NCBI RefSeq assembly: GCF_024435075.2
Contig: NZ_JAMZEG020000002.1
Coordinates: forward strand, 186,001-250,000
DNA length: 64,000 nt
Reading direction: 5' to 3'
From: Marinomonas maritima
Lineage (GTDB): Bacteria > Pseudomonadota > Gammaproteobacteria > Pseudomonadales > Marinomonadaceae
Below, one piece after another: positions 45,652-54,536 of this stretch (positions are counted from its first letter, which is position 1; every line of letters begins with the position of its first letter). The translations under genes and the position numbers were made by a program. The notes beneath the pieces are model-generated. The model had not been told where the DNA came from and made no database searches. It saw only the letters and a list, made by a program, of their open reading frames with translations.

Positions 45652-46203
45652 TTAAAGTGCCAATCTTAGCGAAGCAAACATAGCGTTTTGATCATTACCG
45701 TTAAATTCTGCAATGTCATAGTTTGCGCCGATGGAGAAATTTTTTGTCACGTAGTAGCGTAGTGCTACAGCAAAACTGCTGTCCGTTTCTGTATAAACAT
45801 CGTCGTATTTAATTTTTCCTTCAAACTCTAAACGATCCGCTAGTGAACTACGTAGGCCAGCCGTAAATCGATAGCCTGTTTCATCGTCATTGTTGTTGCC
45901 CCAATCTGCTTGAATGAATTGCAATGCGCCGAACAAGCTGGACGCTCTTCCCACTGGCGTATAAACGCCTGCGCCAACAGCCGTCACATCAAGGTTACCG
46001 TATTCCGTCGCTTCAGCCGCAACAAACACGCCGTTTGGTAATTCAAAGGCTCCAGAAAGCGATGAGAAATCGTCAGACGAGGTTGAGTTATCTGGGTCTA
46101 TTGTCCCAAATCCATAGTCGATATAGGTAAATGTTGCAGCTTGAGCGCTGAACGAGAAAGCGCATGCCGTTGCCGCTAAGCTAGCCAGTAAAATGTTTTT
46201 CAT
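45652..46203 (-). CDS. Predicted outer-membrane beta-barrel protein
   Basis: 183 residues. A signal peptide ends after AQA (about residue 22). The mature chain shows repeated amphipathic strands: FTYIDYGFGTID, GVFVAAEATEYGNLDVTAVGAGVY, YRFTAGLRSSLADRLEFEGKIKYDDVY, SFAVALRYYVTKNFSIGANYDIAEF, ending in MFASLRLAL. This fits an eight-stranded OmpA/OprF-like barrel without a peptidoglycan domain. Ligand and role unknown. Single gene, convergent with ilvE. Confidence 0.82.
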   Translation of the reverse strand: MKNILLASLAATACAFSFSAQAATFTYIDYGFGTIDPDNSTSSDDFSSLSGAFELPNGVFVAAEATEYGNLDVTAVGAGVYTPVGRASSLFGALQFIQADWGNNNDDETGYRFTAGLRSSLADRLEFEGKIKYDDVYTETDSSFAVALRYYVTKNFSIGANYDIAEFNGNDQNAMFASLRLAL

Positions 46204-46422
46204 CTTCTTCTCCGTTAATTCGATAAATGGAAATGGTCAGCAAATTTCTTGTTGAGTATTTGCTTCTTTCTCTCAAGATAGCGGCTTGGATTGTCTAAAG
46301 TTTAATGAAACTTGGTAATTATTTTTATTGGAATCCTTATTTATTTTTAACTTGATGATATAAAAGGTGTTCCAGTGTTTGTATAGATTTCGACATCAGA
46401 TACGGGGGGATTTAGCTAACAA

Positions 46423-46716
46423 ATGAAGAAGGTATTTATGAAAGAGGTAATGAGAAAACTCTGTTCGCCACTATTGGGAATGTTTGAGTCTGGTGAGGGT
46501 GAATACGACTATAGGCCATCTCATAGAACGATATTGATCGTATTAGGGTTGCTATGTTTCGTCATTGCGTCTGTTTCGTTAACGGTGACAATGATGACAG
46601 GTGAATTTGCCGGCATCATACCCATTATGTTGTTTTTATTGACTGGTTTAGTGTGCGAAATAGTCGGTTTATTGGGTAATGACAGAGCCGTTGCCAGAAT
46701 TTGGAAACGGAGCTGA
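46423..46716 (+). CDS. Small two-helix membrane protein
   Basis: 97 residues. Two hydrophobic helices (about 34-57, TILIVLGLLCFVIASVSLTV, and 63-85, FAGIIPIMLFLLTGLVCEIV) follow a polar N-terminus; the end is basic (RAVARIWKRS). Family not recognised. An ATG five codons later is an alternative start. It is convergent with the Spy-like gene, with a hairpin between. Confidence 0.68.
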   Translation: MKKVFMKEVMRKLCSPLLGMFESGEGEYDYRPSHRTILIVLGLLCFVIASVSLTVTMMTGEFAGIIPIMLFLLTGLVCEIVGLLGNDRAVARIWKRS

Positions 46717-46740
46717 TGATTGCAAAACTTGATGACAAAG

Positions 46741-46768
46741 AAAAAAGGTGGCCAATGGTCACCTTTTG
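46741..46768. terminator. Bidirectional terminator
   Basis: AAAAGGTG-g-CCA pairs with TGG-t-CACCTTTT, with A and T runs outside. It separates the small membrane protein gene from the convergent Spy-like gene. Confidence 0.8.
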
Positions 46769-46800
46769 TTAAGCATATTGTTGCCATATACGAACGGCGA

Positions 46801-47307
46801 TTATTTTCGATCTTTTCCTTTATGGCGTGGCATGTCGTCGCTACACTCTTCTAAACGTTCTTTTTGCAATTCGACGAACTGCTTTTTTTGTTCAGGGGTT
46901 AGAATACTGAGCATTTTGTGTTGTTTGCTAAGCATTTGTACTTGACGCTCAACTTGCTTATTGGATTTTTCTTGAGCAATTTCAGTGGCTTTAGCTGGAT
47001 CAAACTTATCAGCAAGCAATAGATTGTTTAGTTTTTCAACGTGTACTTCTCTCATTTCATTATGTCGTTCAGGCTTGCCTTCGAATCGATCTTTCATTTC
47101 TTTTTTATTGGCTTGACGAAGCGTTTTAAATTGTTCTTTTTGACTGTCTGTTAGGTTCAGCTCTTTCATCATGCCGCGGTCTAGGCCTGGACGACACTCT
47201 TCGTGGCGGTCTTGGTGGTGTTTCCCACCAAAAGCAAAGGCACCTGTTGCGCTCAATGCTAACGGTAAAGCTATGGAGGCTATAATCAGTTTTTTTGACA
47301 TTTTCAT
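46801..47307 (-). CDS. Spy/CpxP-family periplasmic protein
   Basis: 168 residues. Signal peptide to about residue 25 (ATGAFA), then a helical periplasmic chain with the two LTxxQ-type motifs, LNLTDSQKEQFKTL and LTPEQKKQFVEL, that define Spy/CpxP. CpxP restrains the sensor CpxA and Spy is a chaperone; the cpxRA genes diverge from it here, so a CpxP-like feedback role is inferred. It is rich in Lys, His and Met. A perfect CpxR box lies between the two transcripts. Confidence 0.9.
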   Translation of the reverse strand: MKMSKKLIIASIALPLALSATGAFAFGGKHHQDRHEECRPGLDRGMMKELNLTDSQKEQFKTLRQANKKEMKDRFEGKPERHNEMREVHVEKLNNLLLADKFDPAKATEIAQEKSNKQVERQVQMLSKQHKMLSILTPEQKKQFVELQKERLEECSDDMPRHKGKDRK

Positions 47308-47412
47308 AATACTTTCCTTCTATACTATTTAAGGGGGGATGTTGATAAACACTGCGCTCTCAGCGCATATGAGTAGAATAGAGATAGTTAGGTAAAGCGG
47401 CGTATTGCCAAG

Positions 47413-47427
47413 GTAAAGTATCGTAAA
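47413..47427. promoter_or_regulatory. CpxR-binding box in the divergent promoter
   Basis: GTAAA-GTATC-GTAAA matches the CpxR consensus GTAAA-N5-GTAAA without mismatch. A further GTAAA lies at 47392-47396. The site sits about 105 bases before the Spy/CpxP-like gene and 80 before cpxR, so both may be under Cpx control, including autoregulation. Confidence 0.85.
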
Positions 47428-47506
47428 GGGCACATTGTTGTTCTCATTTATACGTAAAATAAGAGCTATTGTTCTGTTTGTCTAAACTGCTTTTTAGGAA
47501 TTGTTG

Positions 47507-48193
47507 ATGCCACATATTTTAATAATCGATGATGATGTCGAATTGAGCGATCTACTCAAGGAAGTTTTATCGTTTGAAAATTGCGTTGTTTCTTCGGCGT
47601 ATGATGGCTTGGCGGGTCTAGAAGCAATGGATGACAGTGTGGATCTGGTGTTGCTTGATGTGATGATGCCTAAACTGAATGGCTTTGAGACGTTAAAGCA
47701 GTTGCGTGAAAAATGGGACGTGCCTGTTTTAATGCTGACAGCCAAAGGGGAGGAGATAGATCGTGTAGTGGGTCTTGAGCTGGGTGCTGATGACTACTTG
47801 CCAAAACCTTTTAGCGAACGTGAGCTGTTGGCCAGAATTCGTGCTATTTTGCGTAGAACACAAGCCCCTAAAACCAACCCTCAAAACGATTTTGTTACTT
47901 ATCGGGATATCAAACTTTATCCTGGGCGATTAGAAGCCTATTGCAATGGTGATTTATTGGATTTGACCAGTACAGAGTTTGCGCTACTGCATCATTTTTT
48001 ACTACATCCTGGTTGTGTATTAACAAAGGAGGTATTAAGTCTTGATGTGTTAGGTAAGCGGTTAGCGGCTTTTGATCGAGCTGTTGATATGCACGTGTCT
48101 AATCTGCGTAAAAAATTGCCAGATTGGCCCAACGACAAGCCTCGAATTAAAACTTTACGTGGGCGTGGTTATTTGCTGGTGGAAGGCGACTGA
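47507..48193 (+). CDS. cpxR: Envelope-stress response regulator CpxR
   Basis: 228 residues from the ATG at 47507, which has TTAGGAA upstream; two TTG codons just before are not favoured. Receiver domain residues 1-115 with acidic pocket Asp8-Asp10, phosphorylation site Asp51 (LVLLDVMMP) and Lys in LPKPF; OmpR/PhoB winged helix from about 130 with LTSTEFALLHHFLLHPG. The CpxR name rests on the adjacent Spy/CpxP-like gene and the CpxR box. The stop overlaps the cpxA start (TGATG). Confidence 0.9.
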   Translation: MPHILIIDDDVELSDLLKEVLSFENCVVSSAYDGLAGLEAMDDSVDLVLLDVMMPKLNGFETLKQLREKWDVPVLMLTAKGEEIDRVVGLELGADDYLPKPFSERELLARIRAILRRTQAPKTNPQNDFVTYRDIKLYPGRLEAYCNGDLLDLTSTEFALLHHFLLHPGCVLTKEVLSLDVLGKRLAAFDRAVDMHVSNLRKKLPDWPNDKPRIKTLRGRGYLLVEGD

Positions 48194-49581
48194 TGCGCTT
48201 ACCTAATATCACCAGTTTGTATGGGCGTATCTTTGCTATTTTTTGGTTTACCATGTTTTTAGTGATCATGGCGGTATTGACGTTACCACACCTTGACCCT
48301 CGTAAAACCAAAGATATTTCACCCGCTCATTATGAGCGAATGCTTCAAATCAGAGACAACGTAGAACAGGCTTTTTCATCCGTTGATAATATTGGTCCTG
48401 TTTTAGAGCGTTTAGATGAAAGGTCGCGTCGAGGCTCAGGTGATAATAAACTGCGAGTCTACATTACCGATCTGGATGGTAATATTCAGACCTCAAATCA
48501 CCGGCATGATTTCATTTTGAAGTCATTGCGCAATTTTGTAACGAGCATTGATGATTCTTTGTACCCTCAGCAGAGGTTATACGGCAAAGCTATGTTATCT
48601 GGTCCAGTGCCCATTCGTCTGGCTAAACAAGATTATTTTCTTTACATCATGACAAAATGGGATCGACCGCCGCCCTTTTTATTGCAATTGTTTGATCATC
48701 CATTTCGATTGTTGTTGGCTGTGATGTTCGTGAGTACCCCTTTATTGCTTTGGTTAGCTTGGGCGTTAAGTCAGCCTGCTCGTCGTTTAGAGTTGGCTGC
48801 TCAGCGCGTCGCGCAAGGTGTGTTTGAAATAGACCCAGAGCTTGAGAAAGGCACGTCAGAGTTTCGCCAAGCCGGAAAAAGCTTTAATCAAATGGTGGAA
48901 GCCGTTAATTTGATGATTTCTCGACAGCAGCGCCTTTTATCGGATATTTCCCATGAACTGCGTTCGCCATTAACTCGCTTAAGAATGGCTCAAGCTTTGG
49001 CGAAAAGAAAGCAGGGAGAAAGTGCTGATCTAACGCGAATTGATATTGAGGCCCAGCGGCTTGAGCAGATGATTGGTAAGTTACTTGAACTGTCCAGTAT
49101 GCAAGTGGACAGTCATTTGAATAGGGAGGTTCAATCTCTTTCAAGCATTTGCGAGGCACTGTTGGCGGACAGTCAATTTGAAGCTGAACAGGTAGGCAAA
49201 ACATTGCTTGTGTCAGAGGTGCCTGATCGGTTGCTTAACTGTCATCCTCAGCTATTGATGAGTGCTTTAGAAAATATTATTCGTAATGCCATTCATTATG
49301 GAAAAGATCAGATACAGGTCGTATTAGAGGCTTATTCAAATACGTTATGTATTCGTGTCGAAGACAACGGCGATGGTGTGCCAGAGGAGGAATTGGACTC
49401 TATATTTCGGCCTTTCTACCGCGTTTCTACAGCCCGTGATCGACACAGCGGCGGTACAGGGTTGGGTTTAGCGATAGCTGAGCATGCTGTGCGCCAGCAT
49501 AATGGAACGCTTCGAGCGGCTCGTAGTGCCTTGGGTGGATTGTTGGTGGAAGTGACAATACCCTTGCTGAGCGAGGAATAA
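48193..49581 (+). CDS. cpxA: Envelope-stress sensor histidine kinase CpxA
   Basis: 462 residues. Membrane helix about 12-32, periplasmic sensor about 33-168, second helix about 171-191, HAMP about 192-245, then the histidine box SDISHELRSPLTRL with phosphoacceptor His254, and the ATPase domain with NIIRNAIHYG, VEDNGDGVPEEE, FRPFYR and GGTGLGLAIAEH. Signal is expected to be misfolded envelope protein, with the Spy/CpxP-like protein as possible inhibitor. It starts one base into the cpxR stop. Confidence 0.92.
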   Translation: MRLPNITSLYGRIFAIFWFTMFLVIMAVLTLPHLDPRKTKDISPAHYERMLQIRDNVEQAFSSVDNIGPVLERLDERSRRGSGDNKLRVYITDLDGNIQTSNHRHDFILKSLRNFVTSIDDSLYPQQRLYGKAMLSGPVPIRLAKQDYFLYIMTKWDRPPPFLLQLFDHPFRLLLAVMFVSTPLLLWLAWALSQPARRLELAAQRVAQGVFEIDPELEKGTSEFRQAGKSFNQMVEAVNLMISRQQRLLSDISHELRSPLTRLRMAQALAKRKQGESADLTRIDIEAQRLEQMIGKLLELSSMQVDSHLNREVQSLSSICEALLADSQFEAEQVGKTLLVSEVPDRLLNCHPQLLMSALENIIRNAIHYGKDQIQVVLEAYSNTLCIRVEDNGDGVPEEELDSIFRPFYRVSTARDRHSGGTGLGLAIAEHAVRQHNGTLRAARSALGGLLVEVTIPLLSEE

Positions 49582-49860
49582 CCTGAACAATTCTTAATTT
49601 TTAGAAAAACTTTAGTAGACAAAGTGATTAATTCAGCACATATTAGAACTTCACTGTTTTTATTATAAATTCAGTTCATCGCATTATCCCAAAAGTACTG
49701 AGTTATGTTGAGGTTTTTTACCTCAGCTCACCGTGTCTTTTCCATACTTTACTTGAATAATATGTTTGCTAATGCGTACTAGGTCTATCTATTTAGACTC
49801 GTCTTAGAAACAAGAAAGGGGAGAACTTTGTCGTTTTTCTCAAATAATCATAGGAGATAT

Positions 49861-50076
49861 ATGATTAATACTGCTAAAGAGTTCGTACTGCAACGGATTT
49901 GCGCTTTTGCAAGTCAGGCGTTTGATCCTAATTCAGACTCACAAGTTGTTGGTGTATTAAAAAGTAAGTTTAATATACGTTTACCACAAAGACGTTCTAT
50001 CAATGAGTCTCTTTCCTCTACGGTTAGCGACCACGAAATCATTGCTTTGATTTTGAAATATCGCGCTATGGCGTAG
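49861..50076 (+). CDS. Short conserved-looking protein, unknown
   Basis: 71 residues from the ATG at 49861, chosen because AGGAG lies at 49852; a TTG-started frame is 11 codons longer. Mostly helical, with KEFVLQRICAFASQAFDPNSD, then a linker with NIRLPQRRSINESL and a final helix SDHEIIALILKYRAM. No signal or membrane segment. Family unknown to me. Single gene between cpxA and a convergent methyltransferase. Confidence 0.7.
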   Translation: MINTAKEFVLQRICAFASQAFDPNSDSQVVGVLKSKFNIRLPQRRSINESLSSTVSDHEIIALILKYRAMA

Positions 50077-50103
50077 TTATGACTCTGACGTATTAAGCCT
50101 TTT

Positions 50104-50847
50104 CTATCGTTTTACACACAGAAAAATTGCGTTACCAGATGCCTTGTCCCAAGCAGTAATTTTGTCGTGCTCATGTTCAAAAATATGGACGTCAAAATAC
50201 GGTATTAATAGTGCTTTTAGCTCATCAAAGCTTAATGCCACCATGGGGTGCTCGTCTGTCCAGCGCTGAGTTTCTTCTGTCGTTTTTTTCTCAATACTCA
50301 GCTTTAGCGTTTGTTTTTCTCCTTCGCCACGGTAATACCAAGATGACCCAAAGGAAAACTCGCTGTTTTCGTGGATGACGCTGTGCTTTGCAAACAAACT
50401 ATTGTTTATGTGATTTTTATCAACGCAATTGAAGCAAAAAACACCGCCGTTATTGAGTGCGTTATGTACGCTTTGAATGCAATTTTTTAGGTTTTGTATA
50501 CTGCCACTGTAATGGATTGAGTATAAAAAACAGGTAATCAAATCATAAGGTTTGATTACCTCAAAATCACACATATTGCCTAGTTCGAATTGCGCATCAG
50601 GGCAACGCTGTTGGGCAAGGTCTAGCATCGGTTGGTTAATGTCTAGCCCGCTGCATTGATAGCCGTCTTTGATAAGATGGTAAATGTGTGGTCCCGTTCC
50701 GCAGGCCAAATCTAAGTGCCGTTTCCCGCTGTTTCCGAAGATCTGTTGAAGTCGATGCGTGCTATTGCTCTGGGCTTGGTAATTGATATCGGCACACATT
50801 AAATCGTAATAGCCAGATAAATCCGTATAGAGCGCATTGTTAGACAT
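50104..50847 (-). CDS. SAM-dependent methyltransferase, class I
   Basis: 247 residues. The SAM-binding motif is HLDLACGTGPHIYHL (about residues 44-58), with GLDINQPMLDLAQQRCPDA and the post-motif YDLITCFLYSIHYS. The domain continues with a C-terminal beta part. Substrate unknown; it resembles small-molecule methyltransferases of the methyltransf_11/25 type. Single gene. A terminator of the purine permease gene lies upstream. Confidence 0.88.
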   Translation of the reverse strand: MSNNALYTDLSGYYDLMCADINYQAQSNSTHRLQQIFGNSGKRHLDLACGTGPHIYHLIKDGYQCSGLDINQPMLDLAQQRCPDAQFELGNMCDFEVIKPYDLITCFLYSIHYSGSIQNLKNCIQSVHNALNNGGVFCFNCVDKNHINNSLFAKHSVIHENSEFSFGSSWYYRGEGEKQTLKLSIEKKTTEETQRWTDEHPMVALSFDELKALLIPYFDVHIFEHEHDKITAWDKASGNAIFLCVKR

Positions 50848-50994
50848 ATTTTGATCACTTGGAGGGTAAAATTCGATGGCGAATCATATAGTAATACGTG
50901 GTTTTGGCGAAGCTGAAAAATGCCTGTAATGTTAAATACAGTGTGTTAAAAGCGTGCGTTAGAGAGCGAGTGATGAGATACGCGAAGTGGAAAT

Positions 50995-51037
50995 AAAAAA
51001 ACAGGCGCAGAGACTATTTTCTGCGCCTGTTTTTTTA
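50995..51037 (-). terminator. Rho-independent terminator after the NCS2 permease gene
   Basis: ACAGGCGCAGA pairs with TCTGCGCCTGT, with A and T runs on either side. It lies about 42 bases past the permease stop on the minus strand. Confidence 0.93.
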
Positions 51038-51078
51038 TGAGTCTGTCATTATTACTTTAGTGATGAAAAATAAAGTAA

Positions 51079-52371
51079 TTATACAAAAATAAAGAATTTA
51101 GCGATGAACAACGCCGCTAAAAGGTACACAGCGAGGCTGACTTTTTTACCCTGACCAGACAGCAGTTTGATCACTGCGTAGCTGATAAAAGACAGCGCAA
51201 TACCGTCGGCGATAGAGTAAGTCAGTGGCATGGTGAAAGCGGCAATTAGAACAGGTGCTGCTTCTGATATATCATCCCAATCGACATGAGCAAGACTGCT
51301 CGTCATCAATACAGCCACGTACATTAATGCACCAGCGGTTGCATACGCAGGGATAGAACCTGCTAGTGGTGCAAAGAAGAGACTTAGTAAAAATAATAAG
51401 GCAACGACAACAGCGGTTAAACCTGTACGTCCGCCAGCAGAGACGCCAGAAGCACTTTCGATGTAACTGGTTGTAGAAGACGTACCTAAAGCCGCACCCA
51501 CTACCGTCGCACTAGAATCGGCCAGAAGCGCTTTTTTAAGGCGTGGTAGTTTACCGTCTTTGTCTAATAATCCACCCCGTTGGCCGACGCCAATGAGAGT
51601 GCCAGACGTGTCAAATAAATCGACAAAGAAAAACGCAAAGATCACGCTTAACATGCTTATTTGGAAGGCGCCCTCTATGTCCATGGCAAGAAACGTTGGC
51701 ATAATGGAAGGTGGCATAGAAACCAGTCCACCAAATTCATTTTGACCAAATGCTATCGACAAAATCGTAATGAAAAGTATGCCGATCATGACCGCGCCAG
51801 TGATGTTTAAGTACGCCAAGGCGCAGATAACAAAAAAGCCGAGCAAACCATAAATAGCGGATGGAGAAGAAAGATCACCCAATGACACCATCGTCGCTGG
51901 GTTTTTCACTATGATGCCTGAGTTTTGCAATGCAATCATTGCTAGGAAAAGACCAATACCCGCGGCAATGCCGAGCTTTAACGAAGAAGGGATAGCGTTA
52001 ATGACCCATTCTCGAAGTCGGAAGATACTGATAAAAATGAAAAGAATACCTGATAAAAACACAGCGCCTAGCGCTTGTTCCCAAGAGTATCCCATGCCGA
52101 GAACAACGCCGTAAGTAAAGAAGGCGTTTAATCCCATCCCCGGCGCTAATGCAATTGGGTAGTTGGCATATAAGCCCATAATCAAACAGCCAATCGCGGC
52201 AGCAAGACAGGTTGCTACAAAAACCGCACCTTGATCCATTCCTGCTTGGGCAAGAATAGAGGGGTTAACGAAGATAATGTAGGCCATCGTCAAGAAGGTA
52301 GTGACTCCTCCGACGACTTCGTTACGTACCGTAGTATTGTGTGCTTTAAGTTGGAAATAACGCTCGAGCAT
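51079..52371 (-). CDS. NCS2-family purine (adenine/guanine/hypoxanthine) permease
   Basis: 430 residues with about 12-14 membrane helices. It imports purine bases by proton symport. N-terminal NEVVGGVTTFLTMAYIIFVNPSIL, APGMGLNAFFTYGVVLGMGYSW, DLFDTSGTLIGVG and STTSYIESASGVSAGGRTGLTAVV are hallmark blocks of the AzgA/PbuG branch of nucleobase permeases. Single gene with its own terminator and a strongly structured leader, which hints at RNA-level control. It could share a salvage role with the rbsK-nucleoside hydrolase unit. Confidence 0.94.
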   Translation of the reverse strand: MLERYFQLKAHNTTVRNEVVGGVTTFLTMAYIIFVNPSILAQAGMDQGAVFVATCLAAAIGCLIMGLYANYPIALAPGMGLNAFFTYGVVLGMGYSWEQALGAVFLSGILFIFISIFRLREWVINAIPSSLKLGIAAGIGLFLAMIALQNSGIIVKNPATMVSLGDLSSPSAIYGLLGFFVICALAYLNITGAVMIGILFITILSIAFGQNEFGGLVSMPPSIMPTFLAMDIEGAFQISMLSVIFAFFFVDLFDTSGTLIGVGQRGGLLDKDGKLPRLKKALLADSSATVVGAALGTSSTTSYIESASGVSAGGRTGLTAVVVALLFLLSLFFAPLAGSIPAYATAGALMYVAVLMTSSLAHVDWDDISEAAPVLIAAFTMPLTYSIADGIALSFISYAVIKLLSGQGKKVSLAVYLLAALFIAKFFIFV

Positions 52372-52404
52372 GAGGCAGCCTTTTGCTAGTAGGACGACGA
52401 AATT

Positions 52405-52504
52405 TATTTAATGGTAAGTTCATGTGCTTGAGGGCTGAACTTGCCATTAAATACGCCGAGATAAGTTTAGTAACTGATCATCTGGTCAGTAAACCTTTTC
52501 GGCG
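52405..52504 (-). promoter_or_regulatory. Two abutting stem-loops in the leader of the purine permease gene
   Basis: On the minus strand a first hairpin (52504-52454, CGCCGA/TCGGCG with inner GTTTACTGA/TCAGTTACTAAAC pairing) is followed without gap by a second (52453-52405, 18-base arms pairing at 17 positions, 13-base loop). A TATACT at 52514-52509 just upstream may be the -10, which would put both hairpins in the 5' UTR. The known purine riboswitch core was not found. A novel regulatory RNA or a protein-binding leader is possible. Confidence 0.6.
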
Positions 52505-52649
52505 GCAAGTATAAAAAATTCGAGGTGGTTTGGGGAGAAGAAAATGCAATAAATAGTCAAATAGGTTTTATATGATGAAAAAACTCACCTTATTGTAAGC
52601 TTTTTTATCTATAAAACCGTATTGGTCGTGGCTTATGGCAGTGAGCTGT

Positions 52650-53510
52650 TTAAAGATTGGTAATTTGATAGCCGTTGGCTTTGAGTTTTTCTAGAATACT
52701 GTCCTCTCCCGCAAGGTGCATAGCCCCAACCATAATGAACTCAATGCTAGTATCGTTCAGCATACGTTCAATTTGAGGCATCCATAGATTGTTTCGTTCT
52801 ACTAAAAGTGACTGATAAATCTCAGGATAATCTTTTTTGAAGTCTTTTAATTCCAAATTCGCCATGCTTTCAATATCTCCTTTGCGCCAACTTTTTCGAA
52901 GATCGTTCATGGTTTGAGGCATGTTCTTTATTTCTGATAATGTGTAGTTAATAACGTCATTGCCGTCTTGCTTGTTAAGACTACTGAGCATTTGCACTTG
53001 GGTTTCGGGCTCTTCAAGCCATTCTCTTGGTTTGTTGTCTTGTTGTGCTTTTTGTGCATAAAACTGATCAACACCTTGACTGGTAAATCCTAAATGCTTT
53101 AGTTCAATCATGCTCAGGGAGATTGCCAAGGCGCTTGGTTTTAAATTCTGTATGGCTGTGATTGGAATTTGTCGTGCGTTCAAATAGATTTTGAGTGACT
53201 GGTAGGTTTCAGGGGTAATGACTTGGTCGATGGTTGTGTCATCAGAATAAGACAATTCAGCCTGCATGTGCTTTTGAAATGCAGGATTACTAAGAGTCTC
53301 CATGTTGGTTTCAAAGATAACTTTGTCTGCTGTTTGGTAGGCTTTTTCATACGCGGTGGGCAAGGGGTAGTCTTGCGGTGTTAATAAGTGAATAGTACCG
53401 CCAATGTAAAGCGTATTCGAGCCTGAAGTGACTTTCCAAACAGACGCGGCTTGAGTTTGAAATGTGGCGGCCGCCAATAAGGTAAGGCCAAGCTTTTTAA
53501 AAAGATTCAT
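52650..53510 (-). CDS. TraB/GumN-family protein
   Basis: 286 residues. Signal peptide to about residue 21 (FQTQA), then a domain with the TraB/GumN signature GGTIHLL near the start, FETNME following, and FIMVGAMHLAGEDSILEKLKANGYQI at the end; the two GxxH motifs are likely metal or catalytic sites of this erythromycin-esterase-like/ChaN-like fold. Periplasmic, function unknown; some members are proposed metalloproteases. Single gene. Confidence 0.9.
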   Translation of the reverse strand: MNLFKKLGLTLLAAATFQTQAASVWKVTSGSNTLYIGGTIHLLTPQDYPLPTAYEKAYQTADKVIFETNMETLSNPAFQKHMQAELSYSDDTTIDQVITPETYQSLKIYLNARQIPITAIQNLKPSALAISLSMIELKHLGFTSQGVDQFYAQKAQQDNKPREWLEEPETQVQMLSSLNKQDGNDVINYTLSEIKNMPQTMNDLRKSWRKGDIESMANLELKDFKKDYPEIYQSLLVERNNLWMPQIERMLNDTSIEFIMVGAMHLAGEDSILEKLKANGYQITNL

Positions 53511-53789
53511 GAGTGTCCTGAATGATTTTGTTAATCAAATAAAGTGTCATTGATCAAATTTTTTATAATACTGCTTAATTTTTTAAGTCTGCAGTCTATT
53601 TTCTGCCATCAGTGTACTCATCTGAAGGCAGAGCGAAAGTATTCGATGGCAGTTGTGTTTCTTTTTTCTTATTTTTAGCGAGTAAGGGACGCTTATATGC
53701 GACATTCTGGTGTATCAAGAGTAGCGATACATGCTGGCGAATAATGATATTATTCGAGCTGTTTAAAATGTGTACGTGGTGAGTTTTCG

Positions 53790-54314
53790 ATGAAAAAAAT
53801 TTTTGTATCTATAGGTTTAATCAACCCTAAAAATACCGTCAATGTCGGCTCGGTTATGAGAGCCGCAGGATGTTACCAAGCGGATCAGGTGTTGTATTCA
53901 GGTCAACGTTACGATCGTGCTGTTAAAATGTCTACGGACACAAAAAACGTGAGTACATCAATCCCTCTGATAAATATAGAAACGCTCGGGGTAGACGGTT
54001 TGGCGGACGCTGTGGATCTTGAGACTAAGATTGTCTGTGTGGATTTGATTCAAGGAGCAACGCCGCTTCCTGCTTTTAATCACCCCGAAAAAGCATTGTA
54101 TATTTTTGGTCCTGAGGACGGCACGATAGATCAAAAAATTGTAGACCGAGCGGATTTCGTGGTGTTTGTGCCTACAATAGGTTGTATGAATCTTGCTGCT
54201 TCTGTGAATGTATTGCTTTATGACAGGTTGGCTAAGTCCGCTAGAGGGCACGCTGGCGATGAGCTGATTCGTCAGAGTAAGGATGTGAATAACAACGTTA
54301 AAGTACGCATCTAA
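53790..54314 (+). CDS. SPOUT (TrmH/SpoU-type) RNA methyltransferase
   Basis: 174 residues, the compact SPOUT domain. Motif 1 NVGSVMRAAGCYQADQVLYSG (about residues 18-38), motif 2 ALYIFGPEDGTID and motif 3 FVPTIGCMNLAASVNVLLYDRL form the knotted SAM site. Such proteins 2'-O-methylate tRNA or rRNA; the target of this branch is unknown. It lacks an extra RNA-binding extension. Single gene with GTGGTGAG before the ATG. Confidence 0.9.
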   Translation: MKKIFVSIGLINPKNTVNVGSVMRAAGCYQADQVLYSGQRYDRAVKMSTDTKNVSTSIPLINIETLGVDGLADAVDLETKIVCVDLIQGATPLPAFNHPEKALYIFGPEDGTIDQKIVDRADFVVFVPTIGCMNLAASVNVLLYDRLAKSARGHAGDELIRQSKDVNNNVKVRI

Positions 54315-54536
54315 TGTAAGAGTTTCCTATTTTCTTATCTACTATTTTTCATATAGTTAACAGTATTTTGACTGTGATATTTCCGCATCAATGAAAGAAT
54401 GTATCCCAGCCTGAAGGCCATTTAGGAAGGGAGGCAAGTGTTTGGCTTATTCCGATTTTTAAACATCTCCTTGTTCTTCGCTTCTTCCTTTTGGTCACAT
54501 GGCATTTATTTTACGAAATAAAAGGAATGCATTCCG

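Noticed and set aside
52372..52560. Classical purine riboswitch before the NCS2 permease
   Set aside because: The conserved junction and loop sequences of the guanine/adenine aptamer are absent; only unrelated long hairpins are seen.
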